This document shows positions 36,102 to 50,381 of a stretch of DNA of 64,000 nt, one piece after another. The translations under genes and the position numbers were made by a program. The notes under the pieces were generated by a model, which was not told where the DNA came from, searched no databases, and saw nothing but the letters and a program-made list of their open reading frames with translations. Numbering within the stretch: position 1 is the first letter of the stretch; each line of letters opens with the position of its first letter. The DNA is from Sphingomonas horti (GTDB lineage: Bacteria > Pseudomonadota > Alphaproteobacteria > Sphingomonadales > Sphingomonadaceae), in NCBI RefSeq assembly GCF_009753715.1, contig NZ_WQMS01000006.1, forward strand, positions 124,001 through 188,000, written 5' to 3'.

Positions 36102-37259
36102 TTAGGCCCGGGGCGGCGCGGGGGGGACGGCGCCTGCGGCGCCGACCCCGGCCACTTTCTGCACTTCGGGGTAAGGCATGATCAGCCGCCCGTCGGGCGC
36201 GGCAGTGAACGTCGTCTGGCTCGGATAGGCGAGGCCGATCTTCTCTTCGTTGAAGCGCCTCAGGATCGCCATGCCGATCGCATGGCGGGCGCCGTAGAAC
36301 GCTTCATAGTCGGCGCTCAGCACGTCGAACTCGACTTCGAAATCGAGCGTGCTGGGCCCGAAATTGACGAACCCCGCCCGTACGAACTGCTGGCCTTCCG
36401 CCTCGACGATCTCGCGCAGCAGGCCCGGCAGGGCGGCGGCGCGGTCCGGTGCGAGCTGGCAGACGACGCCGAGAGCGAACTTCCCGCGGCGATGATCCAG
36501 CCGCGTATTGTTGCGGATTTCCTTGTCGAGCAGGTTCTTGTTGGAAATGATCCGCTGCTCGCCGCTGGTCGCGCGCAGGCGCGTCGACTTGAGGCCGATC
36601 GCCTCCACCGTCGCGCTGGTCGTGTCATAGGCGATCGAATCGCCGCGGCGGAACGGGCGGTCGAACAGGATCGACAGCGCCGCGAACAGGTCCGCGAAGA
36701 TGCCCTGCGCCGCAAGGCCGATCGCGATGCCGCCGATGCCGAGGCCGGCGACCAGTCCGGTGACGTTGACGCCCAGATTGTCGAGGATGACGACGGCCGC
36801 GATCGCGAACAGGGCGACGCTGACCAGCAGGCGGATGATGCCGATCGCGCTGCCCAGCGCGTCATGCTCGCCGGCGACGGTGCGGTGCTCGATGAAGCCG
36901 AGGATGATCTCGCGCACCCAGACCGCGACCTGGATCACGCTCGCGATCACAAAGATGAAGTCGATCGTCTGCCTGAACAGCGCCGGCGGGTCGGCATAGC
37001 CGTCGACCAGCTTGGCCGCGAGCGCGAGGATGAAGATGCTGCCGGTCCGGTCGATGGCGCGGCCGAAGATCGTCGCCCATCCGGTCCCCGAGCGATCGCG
37101 GCGGCAGAGTTTCACGCCGAGTCCGCGCAGCATGTGCAGCACGATCACGATCAGCGCGCCGGCACCTGCGCCGATCAGGATCTGCAGGAAATGCTGGTGC
37201 AGCCACAGCGAGGTGTCGGAATAAAACTGGGTCAGTTGCCGGCTGGCGGAGTCGAACAT
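36102..37259 (-). CDS. Mechanosensitive ion channel, MscS family
   Basis: 385 aa. N-terminal membrane helices (FLQILIGAGAGALIVIVLHM, IFILALAAKLV, IDFIFVIASVIQVAVWV, LLVSVALFAIAAVVIL), then the pore-lining MscS segment VAGLGIGGIAIGLAAQGIFADLFAALSILFDRPFRRGD and a cytosolic beta domain (VEAIGLKSTRLRATSGEQRIISNKNLLDK). It releases small solutes on hypo-osmotic shock. The C-terminal tail is Ala/Pro/Gly-rich. Its promoter must lie in the 39 bp before the topoisomerase gene end or further upstream. Confidence 0.9.
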   Translation of the reverse strand: MFDSASRQLTQFYSDTSLWLHQHFLQILIGAGAGALIVIVLHMLRGLGVKLCRRDRSGTGWATIFGRAIDRTGSIFILALAAKLVDGYADPPALFRQTIDFIFVIASVIQVAVWVREIILGFIEHRTVAGEHDALGSAIGIIRLLVSVALFAIAAVVILDNLGVNVTGLVAGLGIGGIAIGLAAQGIFADLFAALSILFDRPFRRGDSIAYDTTSATVEAIGLKSTRLRATSGEQRIISNKNLLDKEIRNNTRLDHRRGKFALGVVCQLAPDRAAALPGLLREIVEAEGQQFVRAGFVNFGPSTLDFEVEFDVLSADYEAFYGARHAIGMAILRRFNEEKIGLAYPSQTTFTAAPDGRLIMPYPEVQKVAGVGAAGAVPPAPPRA

Positions 37260-37298
37260 GCCGGCGGGACGTTCGGTAGCGATAGTCTCCCTCCCTGG

Positions 37299-38327
37299 TC
37301 AGGCGGCCGCGCGCCGGTCGGCCGCAGCGTCGTCGAGCTGGTTCAGAAATGCAATCAGGCCGCGCTCGTAACGATGCAGATAGCGGGTCGAGCGCGGCAG
37401 CTTCATCTCCGGATCCCAATGGGCGCCGGACTTGGCGAGGTCGATCAGGGCCGGATGGACATAGGATTTGCGGGCGATGGCCGGCGTGTTGCCGAGCTCG
37501 TCGGACACCGCCGCGAGCATCGCCTTCAGGCTGATGTCGCCCCTGGCATCGAACAGCTCGCGAAAGGCGACCACGGACGCGCCCCAGGTGCGGAAATGCT
37601 TGGCGGTGAAATCCGCGTCCATCGCCTCCCGGATATAGGCGTTGACGTCGGTCGACGTGACCGGATTCGGAGTGCCCTCATCGTCGATCCATCGGAACAG
37701 GTGCTGGCCGCGCAGGTCCTGCATCCGCTTGACGAAGCGCAGCAGCGAGGCGTCGCTCAGCCGGATCCGGCAAATCTTGCCGGACTTGGCTCGGAATTCG
37801 AGCTTCAGCGTCCGCCCCTTCACGTCGACGTGACGCTTGCGCAGCGTCGTCGCCCCGAAGCTGCGATTGTCCTGCGCATAGGCTTCATTGCCGATCCGGA
37901 CCTTTGACAGGTCGAGCAGCCGCACCACCGCCGCGCACGCCTTCTCCTTGCCGAGCCCGGGGCGCTTCAGGTCCTTCTCGACGCGGGCGCGCAGGCGCGG
38001 CAGCTTTTCGCCGAACGCGGCGCAGCGGTCATATTTGGCGGCATCCTGCGCGGCACGGAAGTCGGGGTGGTATCGGTACTGCTTGCGCCCGCGCTCGTCC
38101 CAGCCGATCGCCTGGATATGCCCGTGCGGGTCGGGGCAGAACCAGGCGTCGGTGTAGGCGGGGGGAAGGCCGATGCCGTTCAGCCGGTCGATCTCGTCGC
38201 GATCGGTGATCCGCTGTCCCTCCGGCGAAAAATAGCCGAACGCGCGGCCGATCCGGCGGCGGGTGATCCCCGGCATCTCGTCATCGACAAAACTGAGGTG
38301 CGAGGTGCTGAGGTCCGCCACGCGCAT
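37299..38327 (-). CDS. DNA topoisomerase IB (poxvirus-like)
   Basis: 342 aa from ATG 38327 (TTG 38330 also in frame). N-terminal DNA-binding domain (GITRRRIGRAFGYFSPEGQRITDRDEIDRLNGIGLPPAYTDAW, in parts) and C-terminal catalytic domain with KVRIGNEAYAQDNRSFGATTLRKRHV, KHFRTWGASVVAF and the active-site Tyr289 in RKSYVHPALID. It relaxes supercoils by transient 3'-phosphotyrosine linkage. It follows two small genes in the same direction, all divergent from the S24 repressor. Confidence 0.93.
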   Translation of the reverse strand: MRVADLSTSHLSFVDDEMPGITRRRIGRAFGYFSPEGQRITDRDEIDRLNGIGLPPAYTDAWFCPDPHGHIQAIGWDERGRKQYRYHPDFRAAQDAAKYDRCAAFGEKLPRLRARVEKDLKRPGLGKEKACAAVVRLLDLSKVRIGNEAYAQDNRSFGATTLRKRHVDVKGRTLKLEFRAKSGKICRIRLSDASLLRFVKRMQDLRGQHLFRWIDDEGTPNPVTSTDVNAYIREAMDADFTAKHFRTWGASVVAFRELFDARGDISLKAMLAAVSDELGNTPAIARKSYVHPALIDLAKSGAHWDPEMKLPRSTRYLHRYERGLIAFLNQLDDAAADRRAAA

Positions 38328-38361
38328 CAAATGCGCGAGCGCTCGGCGCCGTTCCGAAAGC

Positions 38362-38628
38362 TTACGCGTCCTCGATCGTCAGCGCGTCGACGATCACCCG
38401 GGCGCCCGTGCGTCGCGCGGCAATGTCGACGACGACATGGCCGGGCAGAGCGAACTCTTCCTCTTCAATGCCATCCAGGTCGGGACCGGCCGCGCAAGTG
38501 AGCGTGTGCCGCTCGCCGGTAAAGGTGGCGCTGGCCCATGACTCGCTCCTCCCCGCAAGCACCATCAGCCCCGGATAGCGCGCGAGCAGCGCGCGGATCA
38601 GCGCGCGGTACGGATCGGCGCGCCTCAT
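38362..38628 (-). CDS. Hypothetical protein in the topoisomerase IB operon
   Basis: 88 aa. Opening MRRADPYRALIRALLARYPG, then WASATFTGERHTLTCAAG and EFALPGHVVVDIAARRTGARVIVDALTIEDA: a mixed alpha/beta protein with no recognised family. The start overlaps the stop of the upstream 56-aa gene (ATGA) and the stop is 34 bp before the topoisomerase gene, which supports a three-gene unit. Confidence 0.6.
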   Translation of the reverse strand: MRRADPYRALIRALLARYPGLMVLAGRSESWASATFTGERHTLTCAAGPDLDGIEEEEFALPGHVVVDIAARRTGARVIVDALTIEDA

Positions 38629-38795
38629 CGGCCGTCCTCGATAAAAGCCCGGACGCGCTGGCGCAGCCGCTGCCCGAGCTCGCGGCCGCGGCGCAGGTCA
38701 TGCACCAGCCGCGGGTCCCGCGCCACCTGCCGGCCGAAGGTCGTCGCCGACATGCCGCTGCGCCGCAGATACAGTTCGATTTGCCTCAAGATCAT
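38625..38795 (-). CDS. Small helix-turn-helix-like protein (56 aa)
   Basis: Reads MILRQIELYLRRSGMSATTF then GRQVARDPRLVHDLRRGREL and GQRLRQRVRAFIEDGR. The pattern (helix, S-x-TxFGRxxxxDPRLV, basic helix) matches a widespread small alphaproteobacterial protein resembling the XRE/YdaS HTH. It probably binds DNA. GGGGAG precedes ATG 38795 and the stop overlaps the next gene. The three operator-like sites for the divergent repressor lie immediately upstream (38822-38876), so it is probably controlled by them. Confidence 0.75.
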   Translation of the reverse strand: MILRQIELYLRRSGMSATTFGRQVARDPRLVHDLRRGRELGQRLRQRVRAFIEDGR

Positions 38796-38821
38796 CCACT
38801 CCCCTCCGCGACTCGCGTTCG

Positions 38822-38876
38822 ATAGGAGTTTTCCTATTTCATAGGCATTTTCCTATTTGTCTAGGATAATTCCTAT
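38822..38876 (+). promoter_or_regulatory. Triple operator array between the S24 repressor and the small HTH gene
   Basis: Three 16-bp sites of form ATAGGA-N4-TCCTAT: 38822-38837 (perfect arms), 38841-38856 (ATAGGC...TCCTAT) and 38861-38876 (CTAGGA...TCCTAT). Starts are 19 and 20 bp apart, about two helical turns. The last ends 11 bp before the repressor start. The AT-rich character contrasts with the surroundings. Confidence 0.75.
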
Positions 38877-38887
38877 GGTAGAAGGAA

Positions 38888-39526
38888 ATGATGGATGCGG
38901 ACGCTCGTGGCGCGCTTGAGGCGCTGATCCGGGAGAGGCGGGAGGATTATGCCTCGCTGTCCCGGTTGCTCGGCCGCAATTCCGCCTATGTGCAGCAATT
39001 CATCAAGCGCGGCGTGCCCAAGAAGCTGGACGAAGAGGACCGTCGCACGCTCGCCCGATATTTCGGCGTCAGCGAGGCGCTGCTCGGCGGACGCGACGAG
39101 GAAGGAGAGACGCTGATCTCGGTCCCGGTACTCGACGTCCGGGCATCGGCCGGCCCCGGGGCCTTCGCCGACGACGAGCGGACGCGGTCGCGGATGCGCT
39201 TCGATCCGAGCTGGCTGCGAGGGCTGAGGCTCGATCCCGCGCAGCTGTCGGTGATCCAGGTGGTCGGCGATTCCATGTCCCCGACGCTGGACGACGGCGA
39301 CGACATCTTGGTCGACCGCGGCGACGCGGCGCCGGGATTGCGCGACGGCATATACGTGCTGCGGCTGGACGGAGCGCTGAACGTCAAGCGCCTGATCGTC
39401 GACCGCGCGCGCGGGCGGGTTTCGGTGAAGAGCGACAATCCCGCCTATACCAGCTGGCCGACGCTTGAGCTGTCGCGGCTGGACGTGATCGGACGCGTCG
39501 TCTGGGCCGGACGCCGGCTGGCGTAG
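38888..39526 (+). CDS. S24-family (LexA/CI-like) transcriptional repressor
   Basis: 212 aa. N-terminal HTH (~residues 8-65: LIRERREDYASLSRLLGRNSAYVQQFIKRG...ARYFGVSEALL). The C-terminal S24 peptidase domain has Ser129 (VVGDSMSPTL) and Lys167 (LNVKRLIV), the Ser-Lys dyad of LexA and phage repressors, and an Ala-Gly pair at 88-89 (RASAGPGAF) where self-cleavage would be expected. Two ATGs (38888, 38891); AGAAGGA at 38880 suits the second better. It most likely binds the three sites upstream and represses itself and the divergent HTH/topoisomerase unit. It is not canonical LexA. Confidence 0.88.
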   Translation: MMDADARGALEALIRERREDYASLSRLLGRNSAYVQQFIKRGVPKKLDEEDRRTLARYFGVSEALLGGRDEEGETLISVPVLDVRASAGPGAFADDERTRSRMRFDPSWLRGLRLDPAQLSVIQVVGDSMSPTLDDGDDILVDRGDAAPGLRDGIYVLRLDGALNVKRLIVDRARGRVSVKSDNPAYTSWPTLELSRLDVIGRVVWAGRRLA

Positions 39527-39541
39527 ATTTCCGAACCGGGC

Positions 39542-41659
39542 TCAGCAGCGGCGAGGCTGGGCGGGGCGGTAGGCGCAGACGATATTCGGGGCGAGTTCAT
39601 CCTCCCGGAACCAGGCGGGCTTGAGCAGCCCGCGCGCGAACAGCGGCGCCTGGTCGGCAAAGTGTGGGGAATCGGGGCGAGAGGTCGCGGCACCGAATTG
39701 GTGGATGCTCTGCGCGCGGACCTTCCCGCTCGCGTCCCAGGTGACGAGCATGATGAAGCTGTCGCCCAGGTCGCCGACCAGCCGCCCGTCCTGATCATAG
39801 TGGGTATAGATCGCCCGCAGCGCGCCGGGTCCGCCGGTCAGCGGCAAGTCGCGGCTGCTCCGGCGCAGGCGAACGAGGTCGCCCAGCGGCGGATCGAGCC
39901 GTCCGAACGAGCCGGTGAGCCGCTTCACCGCGTCGGCAAGCGCCTCGCGAGGCGGCGGCGGCGGCTCGTTGTGGTAGATCGCGCGCAGCCCGAATTTGAT
40001 CACGATGAACGCCAGCGCATCGGCGGCGCCCTTGCCGTCGAGCGTGCCGTCCCAGCCGCGGAGCAGCGTCTGCGCCCGTGCAAGATCGGGGCTGCCGTGC
40101 AGATCGAGCCGCAGGACCTGCTCGAGATACTGCCGCTCGGCCGAGCGCGGATCGAAGCCGGTGTCCATCTTCACCCGCCACAGATCGGCGGCACCGAGCT
40201 TCGGCATGGCCGAAAGCAGCGTAACGGCGCGAAGTGCGCGGTTGGTCACATTCTCCTCGACGCCGAGCAGCGGTGAATAGGCGGTGCGCTTCAGGTTCGA
40301 TCCCTCCTGCGTCGCCAGCCAGGGCGCATTGTTGGCATTGACGAGGAACCCGCTCGGCGGCGCCACCAATTGCGGTGCGGAGTCGAAGGGGAGCTGGCGG
40401 CGCCACAGGTCGCGGCTGGTGTCGCCGGGCAGGATGCCGCGCCAGTTGAAGCCCGGAGCGCGCTCAGGGAAACGGGCATTGTAGAAGAAGGCGATCCGCC
40501 CGGTCCTGTCGGCATAGACGAAGTTGGTGGCGGGGATGGCCGCCATGCGCATCGCGGCGATCCACTCGCCATAGTCGCGCGCCTTCGCCAGCCGGTAATA
40601 TTGCTCGACCTGCCGGATCTCGCCGATGCTGCCGTAGCGGATCGCGAAGGCGCCGGCCTTGTTGACGATCACCGGCCCCTGGATCGCGCGATAGACCGTC
40701 TTCGGGACCGGCAGCACGAACGGGCCGAAACGCACCCACAGCCACACGCGCTGTCGGCCGAGCGGGCGAGTGCCGCCGTCGAAGCGATAGGCTTTGCCGC
40801 CATCGGCCAGCGTCAGGCGATAGACGTCGACCAGGTCCGGTCGATTGACGGTGTTCGCCCAGCCGAGATCGCGGTTGTGGCCGGTCAGCGGGAACGGCGC
40901 AATCGGGAACAGGCCGCCGGCCATGTCGAGGCCCTCGCCGCTGGTCACATGCGCTTCGTACCAGGCGACCGGCCCGGTCCAGGGCTGGTGCGAGTTCAGG
41001 ATCAGCCGAGTCGCGCCGTCGGTCGACCGGCTCGGCGCGACCGCGAAGGCGTTCGATCCCTTTTCGGTGCCCAGGTTGGAGTCATCCGGCAGCGGCTTGT
41101 CGCCGGCCAGCGCTCCCAGCGTGTGATCGAGCCCGAAGAACAAGGGAGAGGTCAGCGCGAAACCGGAAACGATGTCCCGGCCGGTGACCGGGAACAGGCC
41201 CGGAAGATGCCGTTCCTCCGGATGGCGCGCGGCATAGAGATTGATGCCGTCGGCATAGGCCTCGACCACCCTCCGGACCTGGGGCGACAGCTTCGCGTCA
41301 TAGCCGCGATCGACATCGGCGCGGATGCGGAGCAGGTGATAAGCATAGTCCTGCGCCGCCCCCTTGGCGCCGGTCAGCTCGCCCAGCCGGCCGCGCGTGC
41401 CTGCCAGCACCTGCTCCAGCGTGGCGAAGTCATCCTCCGATTGCGCCCAGGCGAGGCCGAAGGCGGCGTCGGCGTCGGTGCGGCCCTTCACGTGCGGCAC
41501 GCCCCAGCGGTCGCGCCGGATCACCACGTCGCGCGCGGCAGCCGGTTCGGGCACGCTTTCGAGCCGCGCGCGGAGCGGCGAGAAGGCGGCTACATCCACC
41601 GCCGCCAGCACGGCCAGCAAACCGGCGATGCCCAGAGTCCATTTCGCCCAGCGCTTCAT
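39542..41659 (-). CDS. Penicillin acylase family (Ntn-hydrolase) protein, exported
   Basis: 705 aa from ATG 41659. N-terminal hydrophobic segment (WTLGIAGLLAVLAAVDVAAF) then an alpha chain (VVIRRDRWGVPHVKGRTDADAAFGLAWAQSEDD, in parts). The autocatalytic Ser202 in TEKGSNAFAVAPSR would become the N-terminal nucleophile of the beta chain, with oxyanion/Asn partners in LILNSHQPW and NANNAPW. Relatives act on penicillins, aculeacin or acyl-homoserine lactones; the substrate here cannot be assigned, and quorum quenching is one option. Periplasmic after export. It is convergent with the S24 gene across 15 bp. Confidence 0.9.
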   Translation of the reverse strand: MKRWAKWTLGIAGLLAVLAAVDVAAFSPLRARLESVPEPAAARDVVIRRDRWGVPHVKGRTDADAAFGLAWAQSEDDFATLEQVLAGTRGRLGELTGAKGAAQDYAYHLLRIRADVDRGYDAKLSPQVRRVVEAYADGINLYAARHPEERHLPGLFPVTGRDIVSGFALTSPLFFGLDHTLGALAGDKPLPDDSNLGTEKGSNAFAVAPSRSTDGATRLILNSHQPWTGPVAWYEAHVTSGEGLDMAGGLFPIAPFPLTGHNRDLGWANTVNRPDLVDVYRLTLADGGKAYRFDGGTRPLGRQRVWLWVRFGPFVLPVPKTVYRAIQGPVIVNKAGAFAIRYGSIGEIRQVEQYYRLAKARDYGEWIAAMRMAAIPATNFVYADRTGRIAFFYNARFPERAPGFNWRGILPGDTSRDLWRRQLPFDSAPQLVAPPSGFLVNANNAPWLATQEGSNLKRTAYSPLLGVEENVTNRALRAVTLLSAMPKLGAADLWRVKMDTGFDPRSAERQYLEQVLRLDLHGSPDLARAQTLLRGWDGTLDGKGAADALAFIVIKFGLRAIYHNEPPPPPREALADAVKRLTGSFGRLDPPLGDLVRLRRSSRDLPLTGGPGALRAIYTHYDQDGRLVGDLGDSFIMLVTWDASGKVRAQSIHQFGAATSRPDSPHFADQAPLFARGLLKPAWFREDELAPNIVCAYRPAQPRRC

Positions 41660-41846
41660 GGCCGCTCCCCCGGCTCGGCATAAGAGGGGAAACGGGCGGT
41701 TTCGGCAAGGCGGCGGCTGAAGGAGCACGCCGTCCGCGGCCCTCACGGTCGGCGCCGCGCCGGTCCGCGACCGGCCAAGGCAACGGGGCGGCTGATTTTT
41801 TCCTGTCATTCCGGCAGGCGATCTGCTGTTTCGCTGACGCAGACGA

Positions 41847-41862
41847 TCCGATTCCAATCGGA
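41847..41862 (+). promoter_or_regulatory. Inverted repeat upstream of the BNR-repeat protein
   Basis: TCCGATT-CC-AATCGGA, perfect 7-bp arms, ending 16 bases before the ATG. Candidate operator or a hairpin near the ribosome site. Confidence 0.5.
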
Positions 41863-41878
41863 CGACCCGGGAGATCGC

Positions 41879-45045
<3,167 letters not shown>

Positions 45046-45049
<4 letters not shown>

Positions 45050-45294
45050 GCGCGCGCCATCCTGACCAGCGCGAACAGGGCGATGCCGGCCCAGACCACG
45101 TTCAGCGCCGACGACGGCACCGCGCCGTGCCAGCCGCTGTTGATCGCAAAGGCAATGGCGCCCAGCAGGTTCGCACCCTGATAGGCGATGGATCGGGCCG
45201 GCAGCCGCCCGGCGCTCAGCAGCAGGTAGGCAAGCAGGATCAGCGCCGCACCGGTCCAGCCGATGACTTCGATCGACAGGTCGAGCGGGCTCAT
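45046..45294 (-). CDS. CBU_0592-like small membrane protein
   Basis: 82 aa, almost entirely three hydrophobic helices: VIGWTGAALILLAYLLLSAG, YQGANLLGAIAFAINS and ALNVVWAGIALFALVRM. The GWTGAxLILxAYxLxS and YQxxNLxGA patterns match the CBU_0592 family of inner-membrane proteins of unknown function. It overlaps the end of the convergent BNR gene by four bases and follows the GFA gene by one base. Confidence 0.8.
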
Positions 45295-45295
45295 C

Positions 45296-45645
45296 CTACC
45301 AGCTGCGGCCGTCCACCTGGCGGATTTCGATGCCGTCCAGCGCGCCCGGCTCGAAGAGCTGCGCGTTCACGCCCGCCCGCGGCGGCTCGTAGGGCCGGAT
45401 CAGCCGCCAATGCGTGACGCAGCCGCAGGTCGCGCACCGGAAGGTGCGAAGGTAAGCCTCGGCCAGGTCCGACCGCACGAAACTGTCCAGCCCATTTTCG
45501 TCGACGATCACGTCTTCCGGAGCGTAATAGACCCAGGTCGTCCCGAGCTTGGTGCACAGGCTGCAATTGCAGTCGGTGATGTAATCGGGACGCCTGGGGA
45601 CGGAGACCGTCACCGCCCCGCAGGCGCACGATGCGGTGAGTCCGC

Positions 45646-45649
<4 letters not shown>
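45296..45649 (-). CDS. GFA family (glutathione-dependent formaldehyde-activating-like) protein
   Basis: 117 aa. Zinc-binding cysteines in the family order: [16 protein letters not shown] and [12 protein letters not shown], followed by [22 protein letters not shown]. Members bind two zinc ions; several are annotated as formaldehyde-activating, though most have no proven activity. The start overlaps the acnA stop by four bases, so it may be read on the acnA transcript. Confidence 0.88.
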
Positions 45650-48405
<2,756 letters not shown>

Positions 48406-48591
48406 GGGGGTTCCCCTTCTGGTTGATGGGCGGCGCTCAAGCCACGCGAGCGGCCGTATGTTGAGCGCGCTCTAGCAAGCGCACGCGCGGGCGGGAAGGG
48501 CGGTTTGCCGCGGCCCCGGGGTGCCCGCGAAAATCCATGCACCCCGAATCCGGATCGTGCGTTGTGAGGGCCGCACCAGGAGGAGTTGGGC

Positions 48592-48795
48592 ATGGCCAAG
48601 GCACTTTCGCGGTTTACGATCGAGCGGGGCGGCGACGACTATGTCATTCATATCGAGGATGAGGACGGGGACACGCTGGAGCTGACGGCGAGCTTCGAGC
48701 AGCTCGACCTGATCAGCGAATCGCTGGAGGAGCACCTCGCCTTCGACGCCGACGATCCCGATCTGCTCGACGAGGACGAGGACGAGGAGGAATAG
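48592..48795 (+). CDS. Small acidic protein of unknown function
   Basis: 67 aa, ATG 48592 with AGGAGG 7 bases upstream. Reads as a small beta-rich unit (ALSRFTIERGGDDYVIHIEDEDGDTLELTASFEQLDLISESLEEHL, in parts) followed by an extremely acidic tail (DDPDLLDEDEDEEE). The pattern is plausible for a conserved small cytosolic protein. Divergent from acnA across 186 bp; followed by repeat D2. Confidence 0.65.
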   Translation: MAKALSRFTIERGGDDYVIHIEDEDGDTLELTASFEQLDLISESLEEHLAFDADDPDLLDEDEDEEE

Positions 48796-48815
48796 GACCA
48801 GGGGGCCTTAAGAGC

Positions 48816-48892
48816 CCGTTCGGGCTGAGCCTGTCGAAGCCCTCCCTTTCTTCGCCCAAGAAGAAAGCCTTCGATAAGCTCAGGCCGAACGG
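48816..48892 (+). repeat. Family D inverted repeat, copy D2
   Basis: Arms CCGTTCGGGCTGAGCCTGTC(GAAG) and CTTCGATAAGCTCAGGCCGA(ACGG) enclose a perfect inner hairpin CTTTCTTC-GCCCAA-GAAGAAAG (48846-48867). It lies between the convergent 48592 gene and glpK and could act as a bidirectional terminator. Confidence 0.8.
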
Positions 48893-48911
48893 TGCGGGGC
48901 AGATCGCAGAC

Positions 48912-50375
48912 TCAGCTGTCCAGCACTGCCTTCACCGCCGTCGCCCAGCCGTCCAGCCGCACCTGCCGCTTTTGGCTGTCCATGGCGGGCCTGAACACCT
49001 GGGTCTCGCCCCGTAGCGCCGCCGCCTCGGCGAGCGTCGCGAACAGCCCCGCGCCGACGCCCGCCAGCATCGCGGCACCGATCGCGGTCGTTTCGACGAA
49101 GGCGGGCCGCTCGACCTCGATGCCGAGCATGTCGGCAAGGTCCTGCGCCAGCCAGTCGTTCGCCGCCATGCCGCCATCGATGCGCAGCCGGGTCCAGTCG
49201 CAGCCGTCGCCGGCGAACGCGGTCTTCAGGTCGTGGGTCTGGTGCGCCTGCGCTTCGAGCGCGGCGCGGATCACATGCGCCCGCTTGGCGGAAAAGCTGA
49301 GGCCTGAGATCGCTGCGCGCGCGTCCGGCCGCCACCAGGGCGCGCCGAGGCCGGACAGGGCAGGCACCAGAAAAACGCCGCCATTGTCGGTGACCGAGCG
49401 TGCGATGGCTTCGCTCTCCGCTGCGCTCGCGAGCAGCCCGAGATCGTCGCGCAGCCATTTGATCAGGCTGCCGGCGACGAACACGCTGCCTTCCAGCGCA
49501 TAGTGCCGCTGGCCATCGAGTTGCCAGGCCACCGTCGCCAGCAGCCGGTGGCGCGAGCTCGGCAGGGCGGTACCGGTCGCGGTCAGCACGAAGGCGCCGG
49601 TGCCATACGTCGCCTTGGTGTCGCCGGGTTCAAGGCACGCCTGGCCGATGGTCGCCGCCTGCTGGTCGCCGACCAGCCCGCAGATCGGTATCGGGGCGCC
49701 GAACAGCCGCGTCTCGCCGAAGCGCCCGGCGCAGTCGACGATCTCGGGCAGGATCGCGCGCGGTACGCCGAACAGCGCGAGCAAGCCATCGTCCCAGCCG
49801 CCGCTGCCGATCGCCATCAGCGCAGTGCGCGAAGCATTGGTCGCATCGGTGACGTGCCGTCCGCCGGTCAGCTTCCACACCAGCCACGATTCGACGGTGC
49901 CGACCGCAAGCCGGTGGCCTGCCTCCCGCAGCTGCGGCCAGTTCGCGAGCGCCCAGCCGATCTTCGAGGCCGAGAAATAAGGATCGAGCAACAGGCCGGT
50001 CTTGGCCTGCACGGCCGCCTCGTGGCCCTGTTCCTTGAGGGCGGCGCACAGCTCGGCCGTGCGCCGGTCCTGCCAGACGATCGCGGGCGCGAGCGGTTCG
50101 CCCGTGGTCTTGTCCCAGAAGACGATCGTCTCGCGCTGGTTGGTGATGCCGATCGCGGCGACCCGCTCCGCGCCGCCGGCGCGTTCGACCATCTCGCGCG
50201 CGCATTCGAGCGTCCGCTGCCAGATCTCTGCCGCATCGTGCTCGACAAGGCCAGGTGCCGGGTAGTGCTGGGTCAGCTCCCGCTGCGCCGAGCCCAGGCA
50301 ATGCCCGTCCAGCGCGAACAGCATCGCCCGCGTGGACGTCGTGCCTTCGTCGATCACCAGAATGGTTCCGGCCAA
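48912..50375 (-). CDS. glpK: Glycerol kinase
   Basis: 487 aa, phosphorylates glycerol to glycerol-3-phosphate. FGGY-family motifs: AGTILVIDEGTTSTRAMLF, VAAIGITNQRETIVFWDK, AIVWQDRRTAELC, DATNASRTALMAI, ATYGTGAFVL and LRIDGGMAANDWLAQDLAD. The start is TTG 50375: it places AGTILVIDEGTTSTR exactly at the family N-terminus, and GGAGG seven bases upstream is the terminal arm of repeat A6. No glpD, glpF or glpR is nearby. Confidence 0.95.
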   Translation of the reverse strand: MAGTILVIDEGTTSTRAMLFALDGHCLGSAQRELTQHYPAPGLVEHDAAEIWQRTLECAREMVERAGGAERVAAIGITNQRETIVFWDKTTGEPLAPAIVWQDRRTAELCAALKEQGHEAAVQAKTGLLLDPYFSASKIGWALANWPQLREAGHRLAVGTVESWLVWKLTGGRHVTDATNASRTALMAIGSGGWDDGLLALFGVPRAILPEIVDCAGRFGETRLFGAPIPICGLVGDQQAATIGQACLEPGDTKATYGTGAFVLTATGTALPSSRHRLLATVAWQLDGQRHYALEGSVFVAGSLIKWLRDDLGLLASAAESEAIARSVTDNGGVFLVPALSGLGAPWWRPDARAAISGLSFSAKRAHVIRAALEAQAHQTHDLKTAFAGDGCDWTRLRIDGGMAANDWLAQDLADMLGIEVERPAFVETTAIGAAMLAGVGAGLFATLAEAAALRGETQVFRPAMDSQKRQVRLDGWATAVKAVLDS

Positions 50376-50381
50376 TTCAAA

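Noticed and set aside
38538-38825. 95-codon plus-strand frame
   Set aside because: Antisense to the 56-aa HTH-like gene, which has a ribosome site, a gene overlap and a recognisable pattern.
38888-39526. Canonical LexA
   Set aside because: The S24 dyad is present, but the N-terminal HTH and the operators (ATAGGA-N4-TCCTAT) do not fit alphaproteobacterial LexA and its GTTC-N7-GTTC box.
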